Below are positions 30,241-39,127 of a DNA stretch of 64,000 bases, piece after piece. The position numbers and the translations under genes are program-made. The stretch comes from Hexactinellida sp. DTS-2022 (taxonomy: Eukaryota > Porifera > Hexactinellida). The stretch's first letter is position 1. Each line of letters opens with the position of its first letter. The notes beneath the pieces were generated by a model that was given only the letters and a program-made list of their open reading frames with translations, had not been told where the DNA came from and did no database searches. Where the stretch lies: contig JAPNXP010000015.1 of assembly GCA_028753945.1 (NCBI GenBank), positions 930,001 to 994,000 of the forward strand. The letters run 5' to 3'.

Positions 30241-32031
30241 ATGTTTCTAGCATTGAGAGGAACAAAGAGTTTGTATATATTTAGACATGTTTTCTTGTTC
30301 AAAAGATGTGTACGTCTCAATCAGCTGAACATTCAATACAGAAAGTTCTCTATTCTCCCTGTACAAACAGAGAACTTCAAACATGACGACGGGAAAGGTA
30401 AAGAGGAATTCACTTACAAGCCGTTCCTATTGGCACTAGCTTTATTCCTGACGAGTAACAACTCAGACTTCATGAAGGACCAGGATCAGCTGTTTGAGGC
30501 TATTCTCAACAGAAATGCGGCTCTCACCAAGTCTCTCCTGTCCCAGGGCACGGACGTCAACATCCGACACAAACTGGGGTGGACCCCGCTCCTCGCGGCA
30601 GTCGGCACCGGAAGTGTGGAGCTGGTGAGAATCCTGCTCAAGGCAGGAGCTGATCTCAACGCTCAGGACGAATTCTCAAGCGCCCAGCGCGTTGCTAAGA
30701 AGACGGGGCTCTCGGTTAAACAGGTGTGGGACCAGCGAGACAGCCAGTTCTCCAACCGGCTGGACCACAGTTCGGAGTTCAGCGGGTTCTCCGCTCTCCA
30801 CTACTCGGTGCTGCTGGCCGACAGTCGGATGACGGAGCTGCTGCTGGCGAGGGGCGCCAACGCCGCCATAGAGAGCCACGCGGGGTACACGGCCCGACAG
30901 CTGACCAGCGAGCCGAGCTACCGGAAGCTGCTCGAGCGGGCCGAGGAGAAGTCCCGGGAGCGGGAGCGGGAGCGCGAGCGCGAGGAGAAGCTGAGGTTCC
31001 CCCTGGAGCTGAGGTTCCAGGAGAGCATCATAGGACAGGAAGGCCCCATCCTAGCTGTCAGCGCCGCGATTCGGCGCAAAGAGAACGGCTGGGGCGACGA
31101 CGAGCACCCTCTGGTGTTCCTGTTCATCGGCTCCTCGGGCATCGGCAAGACCGAGCTGGCCAAGCAGCTGGCCAAGTACGTGCACGGGAAGAACCCGAAG
31201 GGGTTCATCCGACTGGACATGTCCGAGTACCAGCAGAAGCACGAGGTCGCCAAGTTCATAGGCGCGCCGCCCGGGTACATCGGGTTCGACAGCGGCGGGC
31301 AGGTGACGGACAAGCTGCGGGAGTGTCCCAACGCCGTGGTGCTGTTTGACGAGGTGGAGAAGGCGCACCCCGACGTGCTGACGATAATGCTGCAGCTGTT
31401 CGACGAAGGGAGACTCACGGACGGACTCGGCAAGACTGTGGAGTGCAAGGAAGCGATATTCGTGATGACGTCTAACCTCGCTAGCCGCGAGATAGCAGAG
31501 CACGCGGTCAAGCTGAGACAGGATGTAAAGCTGGCCAAGCAAGAGCGCCGCGAGCGCGAACTCTCCAGGATAGAGGAACACATCGTCGTGTCTCGCGAGT
31601 TTAAACGGAAAGTTGTTGAGCCTATTTTGAAGAACACATTTCTCCGTGACGAGTTTCTGGGCAGAATAAACGAGATTCTCTATTTCCTCCCTTTCACTCG
31701 GTCGGAGCTGAACCAGCTCGTGCTTAAGGAGCTGGAGTTCTGGAAGCATAAGGCATACTCGCGACACAAGATGACTCTCACGTGGGAGAGAGACGTCATC
31801 GACCTGCTAGCAGACGCGTACAACATTAAGTACGGAGCTCGTAGCATAAAGTACGAAGTGGAGAGGAGCGTGGTTAGTCAGCTGGCCATGGCACACGAGA
31901 GACGGCTGATCCAGTCTGGGGACGAGGTTAACGTGCGAGTGGTGGCGGTTAAGGGCGGGAGTGTGGTGCAGCTGCAGCGCCTGGAGGGGAATAGGTACAC
32001 GGACATAGAGCTGACACCTGTTATTCTATGA
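30241..32031 (+). CDS. CLPB: Mitochondrial AAA+ disaggregase CLPB (SKD3), ankyrin plus Clp ATPase
   Basis: A single-exon 596-aa protein. Residues 1-40 are basic and hydroxylated, as in a mitochondrial presequence. A hydrophobic stretch at 61-71 could be the second processing or membrane segment. Ankyrin repeats cover about 82-145 and 181-225. An Arg/Glu run (239-249) leads into the AAA+ module: Walker A GSSGIGKT (297-304), pore loop GYIGFDSGG (345-353), Walker B VVLFDE (366-371) and a sensor region VMTSN. The C-terminal small domain has YGARSIKYEVER. By family knowledge, CLPB keeps intermembrane-space proteins soluble. It is shorter than the human protein, with fewer clear ankyrin units. Confidence 0.95.
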   Translation: MFLALRGTKSLYIFRHVFLFKRCVRLNQLNIQYRKFSILPVQTENFKHDDGKGKEEFTYKPFLLALALFLTSNNSDFMKDQDQLFEAILNRNAALTKSLLSQGTDVNIRHKLGWTPLLAAVGTGSVELVRILLKAGADLNAQDEFSSAQRVAKKTGLSVKQVWDQRDSQFSNRLDHSSEFSGFSALHYSVLLADSRMTELLLARGANAAIESHAGYTARQLTSEPSYRKLLERAEEKSREREREREREEKLRFPLELRFQESIIGQEGPILAVSAAIRRKENGWGDDEHPLVFLFIGSSGIGKTELAKQLAKYVHGKNPKGFIRLDMSEYQQKHEVAKFIGAPPGYIGFDSGGQVTDKLRECPNAVVLFDEVEKAHPDVLTIMLQLFDEGRLTDGLGKTVECKEAIFVMTSNLASREIAEHAVKLRQDVKLAKQERRERELSRIEEHIVVSREFKRKVVEPILKNTFLRDEFLGRINEILYFLPFTRSELNQLVLKELEFWKHKAYSRHKMTLTWERDVIDLLADAYNIKYGARSIKYEVERSVVSQLAMAHERRLIQSGDEVNVRVVAVKGGSVVQLQRLEGNRYTDIELTPVIL

Positions 32032-32381
32032 GGTAACTATTAATCCGATTTCACTGAGAATATATTCATAAGATTATAATAGCAATTAACAACAGCAGTA
32101 AATTGTCAGCAATCTCACTTATGAGCTGTTCAAAAATTTGACACTCTCCTCCTGCCTATGCATGTTATGAATCCATTAAGTATAAATGGTCAAGGGTTAC
32201 GTAGCGTTTGAACTGCCCTTATAACCCATCGTTTGAAATCCAACTTGTCCATACTCCAAGAGAATTTAGCTATGTATCAGGTAAATTTAGGAACAAAAAG
32301 ACTAACAATTCCTCTTTTTATATATTCTTATGAACAAATAATGAATTCATCTAGTGGTATAAGAATAATAGAAGTCTCGAT
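32032..32381. other. Spacer with family-C repeat remnant
   Basis: Contains ctgttcaaaaatttgacact near 32125 and cgtttgaactgcccttata near 32207, inverted relative to one another and related to 4101-4190. No gene seen. Confidence 0.5.
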
Positions 32382-33653
32382 ATGGTAGATAACAGAGCTC
32401 GCTGCACCTGCTGTAACGCGCTATACTCGCTGGCTATAATAGGGGCAGTCACTGCCGCAGCTGTATACTACATAGTGTTTAGGTGCAGCCTCGAGAATGA
32501 ACACGAGGAGATGGGATGTGCTACAATATTTATGTTATCCTCACTACCGAAAGTATATGCAGCTGGAATGGGTTTTATTGCTCTATTAGCAAACTGGGGA
32601 TTTGTTGACTTTCACACAAGCGCCGTTAGTTACTTGGACATCTGGGATGTAAACACAACGCATCTGTTTACAGACCCTTCCATCACCCAGGTGCCTGTAA
32701 CAGTTCAAGAGTCGGAAATCCATGGTTACACTGTGTACACTTACACACCCAATGAGCTAATGGGTGTATCCAATCAACCAGTAGTTATATACTTTCATGG
32801 AGGTGGAGGTGTCATGTTAAGCCCAAAATATTACGATGCAACCATGAGGTATCTTTCTAATAAACTGAAACTAAAGTTCATAGTCCCTGACTACCCCAAG
32901 AGCCCAGAGGTGGTTTTCCCTACTGCTCACGAGGCCTGTCTTAGCATAGTCAAATATATATTCGAGAACACCGACACTTTCTCAGTTGATCCCAAACGTA
33001 TTTCCATCTCTGGAGACAGCTTTGGGGGACACGCGGCTCTGTACGTAGCTTTTAAGTGGAGTGAGTTATCCTACGACGAGAAGTTTGCTCCTCTGCTGTC
33101 CATGAGTCTCATATATCCCTGGGTACAGTTTGTTAATCTGCATTTGGACTCTTATCACGAATCAGTGAACATGCGTGTTATTAATTATGATTACCTTCTA
33201 ATTGCATTATCTTTTATAATCAAAGGAGACTTAGAATTGGTTGATTTATTGTCGAACTCAAGTTTGCCTCTACTGAGTCATAGTTACCAGGAGAGACAGA
33301 AGGAATGCCCCGAGCTGTTAACCAAGCTCGATTGGGAACCTCCTGCCTCCATGGTTGCCAAGTACTCTGTCTACGCTGACAAGGTGCTAGACCCGTATGC
33401 CACTTTCTTGTTCCAGTCGGACTTCTCACACCTTCCTCCCACCCTCATACTCAGTGCGGGGTATGACGTTCTGCTGTCGGAGGGTCTGCTGCTGAGACAG
33501 AGAATGCAGGAGAGTGGAGTACCCGTGGAGCATCACACCTTCGATAAGATGTTCCATGGATTCTTTATCCTAACTGCACCAATCATTCTATGTTCTCCTG
33601 TTTTCGATGCCTATGATATATTGGGGGAATTCCTAAAAGTGTATATCAATTAA
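32382..33653 (+). CDS. Arylacetamide deacetylase-like esterase, copy 1
   Basis: A 423-aa type II membrane hydrolase of the hormone-sensitive-lipase group (AADAC/NCEH1-like). A cytosolic tail with RCTC precedes one membrane helix (about 15-33), and the catalytic domain faces the ER lumen. The oxyanion motif HGGGG is at 139-143, and the nucleophile Ser213 lies in GDSFGG. Asp in SAGYDVL and His in DKMFHGFF complete the triad. An N-glycosylation site NTT is near residue 91. The family hydrolyses xenobiotic amides/esters or neutral lipids; substrate unknown here. Residues about 135-355 are nearly identical to copies 2 and 3, whereas the first 130 and last 30 residues differ. Confidence 0.9.
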   Translation: MVDNRARCTCCNALYSLAIIGAVTAAAVYYIVFRCSLENEHEEMGCATIFMLSSLPKVYAAGMGFIALLANWGFVDFHTSAVSYLDIWDVNTTHLFTDPSITQVPVTVQESEIHGYTVYTYTPNELMGVSNQPVVIYFHGGGGVMLSPKYYDATMRYLSNKLKLKFIVPDYPKSPEVVFPTAHEACLSIVKYIFENTDTFSVDPKRISISGDSFGGHAALYVAFKWSELSYDEKFAPLLSMSLIYPWVQFVNLHLDSYHESVNMRVINYDYLLIALSFIIKGDLELVDLLSNSSLPLLSHSYQERQKECPELLTKLDWEPPASMVAKYSVYADKVLDPYATFLFQSDFSHLPPTLILSAGYDVLLSEGLLLRQRMQESGVPVEHHTFDKMFHGFFILTAPIILCSPVFDAYDILGEFLKVYIN

Positions 33654-34761
33654 GCATCACGTAATTATGAGTATAGCCTACAGAATAGTTTCTTATCAAA
33701 AATCCATAGGGTAGTCTTCAATTGTACAATCGGACACAAATGGAGACTCATCCAATAAATTAATCGCTTTATTTAACAATCTCCACTGCTCAGGTCCTAT
33801 TTGTTGAAATACATCTATGGCCGTGATCGTGATCATTATATATATTTGTTGTCCATTGTGCGGTGTTATTGTTAAATTTAAGATCCTACTTTTAGAGTTT
33901 ACTTTTATCCAGGCTAATTTTAAAGGTATTATTTCGTATTAATTTCGTATTACCTTGTTCGTACTAACGAAGTTTTACTGTAGTTTTCAGCAACAGCCAT
34001 GAAACTAATAGAAAATATGTTTATTACAATTGTATTTCTTGAAATCAAGACGCCACAAGCTTTAAACGCTTTTGTACCAAGTTTTCTATTTGAAAAATCT
34101 AAAATTACAGCTGTGCCGACAGCAGGATCCTTTTGAGGCTCTATATTTGGCAGATGTTTATTGATGGTCCCTTCAAAAGAAAATGATGTCGGCACAGCTG
34201 TAATTTTAGATTTTTTGTCATATCATTAGCACTACATATAAGGTGTCAAATCATTTTGAGTATCAATTTAATATGTGATGAGTCAGCATTTTTTCTGCGA
34301 GGTGGGTCACCTCAAATAACGACAAATTGTTTGCAAAACTCGAATTCCAAAATTTTTGTAAAACACTTTTTTTTACGATATCATCATCACCTCAAGAGGT
34401 GTTAATGTGGCATAAGGATCAATTGATAAATTGGGAGTTTGTTTCTATCTTGTATCATCTCTGAGATTAATGACATTTGAATTTATTAAGCCACTAAGAA
34501 TTCCTAATTGCTTAAATGATACTAAAGTTAAGTTATACCGTCGACAGATACACTACCACTACCTATACTTAATTAAGTAAGTATTAAATTTAGAGTTTAC
34601 TTATCCACCGATCATCGGCGTTTGTATTAAAAACCTCGCTACTTTCTACCGATTGTTTTTTTATGTTTATAAAAAACACCATCGGTAGAAAGTAGTGAGG
34701 GATAAGTAAATTCTTAAATTAAATGCTTATTTAGTCATTCAAACTCCTATTGCAAGAGTTG
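33654..34761. repeat. Spacer between esterase copies with two foldback elements
   Basis: A family-A end lies at about 33935-33982. The first foldback has 29-bp arms at 34093-34121 and 34187-34216 (taaaattacagctgtgccga and its complement). The second has a right arm at 34681-34718 (atcggtagaaagtagtgagg) and a left arm split by about 26 bp (34588-34607 and 34634-34653). No gene seen. Confidence 0.7.
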
Positions 34762-36057
34762 ATGTCAGACACCAAAAACAAGTCCAGTCCAAAGCGAGCA
34801 TCTCGCTGTACTTGCATTAACCTGCTATACTTGCTTGCCTTTATAGGAGCACTTATCGCTGGTGCTTGCTATTACCTAAACTATGGGTGCGATCTTACGA
34901 ATGAACACAAAGAGTTGGATTGTCCCACTATTTTCGTGCTCTCTATTGTGCCAAAAATATTTGTGAAAAGAATAAATTTTATATCTCTACTAGCAAACTG
35001 GGGATTTGTTGATTTTAACACAAGTGTCCGTAGTTACTTGGACAACAGGGATGTAAACACAACGCATCTGTTTACGACACACAACATCACCCAGGTGGCT
35101 GTAACAGTTCAAGAGTGGGAAATACATGGGTTTAATGTGTATAGCTACACACCCAATGAGCTAATGGGTGTATCAAATATACCAGCTGTTATTCACCTTC
35201 ATGGAGGTGGAGGTATCATGTTAAGCCCAAAATATTTCGATGCAACCATGAGGTATCTTTCTAATAAACTGAAACTAAAGTTCATAGTCCCTGACTACCC
35301 CAAGAGCCCAGAGGTGGTTTTCCCTACTGCTCACGAGGCCTGTCTTAGCATAGTCAAATATATATTTGAGAACAGCGACACTTTCTCAGTTGATCCCAAA
35401 CGTATTTCCATCTCTGGAGACAGCTTTGGGGGACATGCGGCTCTGTACGTAGCTTTTAAGTGGAGTGAGTTATCCTATGACAAGAAGTTTGCTCCTCTGC
35501 TGTCCATGAGTCTCATATATCCCTGGGTACAGTTTGTTAATCTGCATCTGGACTCTTATCATGATTCAGTGAACATGCGCGTTATTTCTCCAGAATCTGT
35601 AGCAATTACCACTTCTTTTGTAATCAAAGGAGACTTAGAATTGGTTGATTTATTGTCGAACTCAAGTTTGCCTCTACTGAGTCATAGTTACCAGGAGAGA
35701 CAGAAGGAATGCCCCGAGCTGTTAACCAAGCTCGATTGGGAACCTCCTGCCTCCATGGTTGCCAAGTACTCTGTCTACGCTGACAAGGTGCTAGACCCGT
35801 ATGCCACCTTCTTGTTCCAGTCGGACTTCTCACACCTTCCTCCCACCCTCATACTCAGTGCGGGGTATGACGTTCTGCTGTCGGAGGGTCTGCTGCTGAG
35901 ACAGAGAATGCAGGAGAGCGGAGTATCCGTGGAACATCACACCTTCGATAAGATGTTCCATGGATTCTTTGGAATAACGATGCCTAATGCCCTGTACTCT
36001 CCTGTCTTTGAAGGTTTCGATAAGTTAGAGGATTTCCTCAAAACATATGTTGAGTGA
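34762..36057 (+). CDS. Arylacetamide deacetylase-like esterase, copy 2
   Basis: 431 aa from ATG 34762, with the same plan as copy 1: a membrane anchor at about 21-43 after a basic tail with SRCTC, HGGGG, Ser in GDSFGG, then GYDVL and FHGFF. The catalytic core is nearly identical to copies 1 and 3 at DNA level. The C-terminus (GITMPNALYSPVFEGFD...) and the 3' untranslated region with AATAAA (36133) are repeated almost exactly in the truncated copy at 42651-43495. The gene should be functional. Confidence 0.9.
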   Translation: MSDTKNKSSPKRASRCTCINLLYLLAFIGALIAGACYYLNYGCDLTNEHKELDCPTIFVLSIVPKIFVKRINFISLLANWGFVDFNTSVRSYLDNRDVNTTHLFTTHNITQVAVTVQEWEIHGFNVYSYTPNELMGVSNIPAVIHLHGGGGIMLSPKYFDATMRYLSNKLKLKFIVPDYPKSPEVVFPTAHEACLSIVKYIFENSDTFSVDPKRISISGDSFGGHAALYVAFKWSELSYDKKFAPLLSMSLIYPWVQFVNLHLDSYHDSVNMRVISPESVAITTSFVIKGDLELVDLLSNSSLPLLSHSYQERQKECPELLTKLDWEPPASMVAKYSVYADKVLDPYATFLFQSDFSHLPPTLILSAGYDVLLSEGLLLRQRMQESGVSVEHHTFDKMFHGFFGITMPNALYSPVFEGFDKLEDFLKTYVE

Positions 36058-37449
36058 CAACGCTCTGATCGATAACTGTGAATATTTATAGATTTTAATT
36101 TTTAGTTTAGTATAATTTATATAGAATCCGAAATAAAGTGTGTTTTTATTTGAACATTATAGGTCTGTTTGCTTGTATATTCTTGAATTTGATTATTTTA
36201 ATTAAGATATTTCCATTTTCTAACATAAATTATAGTTATTTCATTTCGAATTCTAGCAATGGCTGAAAATAAATTTCAATGTTTAACGATTTAGGATTTG
36301 TGTACAACTCTCCCATCTACGTATGATCTATAAAAGTAGTCTATAAAATTCAAGGATTTATCCAGGAGCGCGAGACGCTCCTTTTGGAGCAATGATTTTT
36401 GGATAATTTGAATTTAGGAGCACGAAAATTGGGAATTCTCTCCTATACCGTGACATTAATTTGTGATTTAGGCGTATGGGAATTGGATCAGACCAGGATT
36501 AGGAGCGCAATTACAAATGTCTGTATAATACACTGATATAAAGTTGTTTACTGGAAGTAAGAATATGTGTTATTGGAACTAAGATAATACAACAGCTGTA
36601 GGGTCTAACTATTCACCACATACACAATTGCAGGCAATAACATTACCAAATTCTCCGGGAATTACGATAACAACCAATAGCTTTACCAAATTCTTCAGGA
36701 ATTACGATAACAACCAATGGGGTAGATTGGTATTCTCAAATTACCTAGGTAAATATAGACTCTGTGGATTTAAATATTATTCCAAAACAAACTAAATCTG
36801 AACAATAAAATGCTTTTCAGGAATTTTCATTAATTTAATTACCTATTTTTGTAAACAACATTAATAAATATTCATATTATGAATGTATAAATGCGAAATT
36901 CGAATTCAGCATAGACCGAAGGGCTCGTATATTAAAAGCGCAATTGTTGTGTGTTTGTTTGTCCAGAATTAATTGGAAAGACTACGAGTCCCAGAAAGCT
37001 GAAAATTTGTATACAGGGGTAATTTTGTACTGCGACAACGATCTATTGGTTTTTTTCGTAGAGAAATATTAACATTTAAAAGTTCCAAAATATGTTAGCC
37101 AATTAAATTCGAGGGTTTGTTAGTATGGATTAGCAGACTCATCAAGTAGTATAATAAAATATTATTATTATAGACTGTTGCATAATAAAATATTTTCTCA
37201 GGCTGCAATTTGATTGATTGAAATTAAATTCATCTAACCAATCAATCATTTGCCTATTCTATTGCATGTTTTTCTTTTAGTATTATATTGGATTCGAGCT
37301 ATCCTTATCGTGCAACTGAAATTTATTGAGGTATTAATATGAGAATTTGAATTTCCCAAACAAATTACATTGTGTAGCATTCTTATTAAGGGGACTTTAT
37401 TAGGAATAAGAATATATTGAATACACCACAGAGATGTATAATTAAGTTT

Positions 37450-37535
37450 CAAGGCGTAGTAAGGCCGCGCAGCTGCCGTCAATTGAGGCGTGAAGCGCCG
37501 AATCGTCGCAAAGCGACCGAGACCGAAGGGCTCGT
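37450..37535 (+). repeat. Hairpin-array repeat, copy 1
   Basis: Consecutive short hairpins: GGCGT-GAA-GCGCC (37487-37499), GTCGC-AAA-GCGAC (37505-37517) and CGAGACC-GAA-GGGCTCG (37518-37534, one A-G mismatch). An upstream GGC...GCC pair is also present. It is followed by ttgttgtgtg and a tttg microsatellite. Copy 2 (38085-38165) keeps the stems. Confidence 0.7.
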
Positions 37536-37674
37536 ATTAATAAAACTCGATTGTTGTGTGTGTATATGTGTGTATTTGTTTGTTTGTTTGTCCGGATTGT
37601 ATTAAAGTGATGGGGAATAGAAACCGCATTTATATATGAGATAGAAACTAACTTTCAATTGATACAATTGGTAA

Positions 37675-38000
37675 ACAAGTATGTTGAACACGAAATTCGC
37701 ATTTGTAAATTTAGAATATAGATATTTGTTGTTGTTGTTTACACAAATAGGTAAACAAATTGCAAAAAAATCATAATCAACCTAGAAGTTAGCTCTCAAC
37801 GGGTATTATTGGTAAACAAGTATGTTGAACACGAATATCGCATTTGTAAATTTAGAATATGGATATTTGTTGTTGTTGTTTACACAAATAGGTAAACAAA
37901 TTACAAAAAATTCAAAATCAACCTAGAAGTTAGCTTTCAACGGGTATTATAGGTAACAAGTATGCTGAACACGAATATCGCATTTGTAAATTTATAATAT
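37675..38000. repeat. Tandem repeat, period about 140 bp, 2.3 units
   Basis: Units start acaagtatgttgaacacgaa at about 37675 and 37815, with a partial third at about 37957. Each complete unit carries gatatttgttgttgttgttt. Identity between units is high. Confidence 0.8.
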
Positions 38001-38084
38001 GAAAAACAAGTCAAAACTATGGAATCTAATAAAGTGATGTATATGACGTCCCTTTCTACCATTTTCCATGGCAGAAAGGGTGAG

Positions 38085-38165
38085 GAGTAAGGCCACATAG
38101 CGGCCGTTAACTTGAGGTGCGTAGCACCGATCCGTCGCAAAGCGACCGAGACCGAAGGGCTCGTA
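38085..38165 (+). repeat. Hairpin-array repeat, copy 2
   Basis: GGCC-acatagc-GGCC, GGTGC-GTA-GCACC (38116-38128), GTCGC-AAA-GCGAC and CGAGACC-GAA-GGGCTCG follow each other. A further hairpin CCCTTTCT...AGAAAGGG (38050-38080) lies just upstream. The second hairpin differs in sequence from copy 1 but still pairs. Confidence 0.7.
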
Positions 38166-38514
38166 ACTACTGAAAGAGGAAAATTTTAGTTTGATTGTAG
38201 AAATTTATGAGAAAATGGTAAAAGCTACAGAATTGAAATTTGGCAGAGAATGCGTAATATTGGATTTTAAAAATAATCAAAATCCCCAATAAATAATATC
38301 TTCAGATTACCCTCCTAAAAGCTGAAAATACCTTTGACCAATTAACTTAGAGGGTTGTGCCTTTAGCAATTAGCAGCTAGCATTCAATATTATCTACCCA
38401 AGGGATTATAAAAATTTTCATTATTAGCAACCCTCATTGGGGCTAATAATTAATTTGAATTAAATATTTTCAAAAATTATAGATTATATTTTGCACATCT
38501 TTTGCATATTGCCC

Positions 38515-38918
38515 GGGCATTATGCATAATGCTGGTTTTTATAGCAATTTGCATTATGCCATTATACAAAAACCAGACAATTTGCATAAAGTCCAGCAAT
38601 ATGGAAATTAAACCATTCAAAGTAACTTTCACAAGTGATAGTTTTTTTGAGAATTGTTTAATGTTGTTTATTCGTTCTTAACTGAAAACATTTTTAGATC
38701 TAAAGCCTAAATATGGAAGCGTGTTTGTGAAAAACTATCACTATGTGAAATTCACTTTTGTCATCTGAATGTAACAAAGTAACAATTGCATTTTGCCAAT
38801 TCGGTGTGACAGCATTATCCAAATTGTTTGGACATTCGCTATACATTATGCAAATTGTCTGGATGGTATGATGGCATTCTGCAAATTGCTACAAAAACCA
38901 GCATTTTGCATAATGCCC
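38515..38918. mobile_element. Long palindromic MITE
   Basis: Inverted ends of about 50 bp begin gggcattatgca (left, 38515) and close with taatgccc (right, ending 38918). A second inner inverted pair, gtgatagttttt / aaaaactatcac, extends the palindrome. No clear target duplication was found. Confidence 0.75.
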
Positions 38919-39127
38919 AATTTCGCGGTAAACATTGTTGTTCAATTTTTGAGGTGAATAAGATTAACAAATTTGGGAATTGTTAAATAACTAGTTAATG
39001 GAAGCTTTTAGAGTGTATGTTCGATAAATTAATTAAACAGTGAAAATCTATTTAATAATAATCCTCGAGTATAAATTGACTGTTGAGCGATAAGATTTAT
39101 ACTTTATACTTTCCAAACCCAACAATC

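Larger units (their letters stand above)
36058..39127. repeat. Repeat-rich spacer
   Basis: In order it holds: repeat R copy 2 (36346-36540); a two-unit tandem (about 36635-36720, attacgataacaaccaat); three hairpin-array remnants (36912-36935, 37450-37535, 38085-38165); a tandem of about 140 bp, 2.3 copies (37675-38000); and a palindromic MITE (38515-38918). No gene seen. Confidence 0.75.

Noticed and set aside
30918..31767. - strand open frames opposite CLPB
   Set aside because: GC-rich coding sequence creates long antisense frames; the + strand encodes an unmistakable AAA+ protein.
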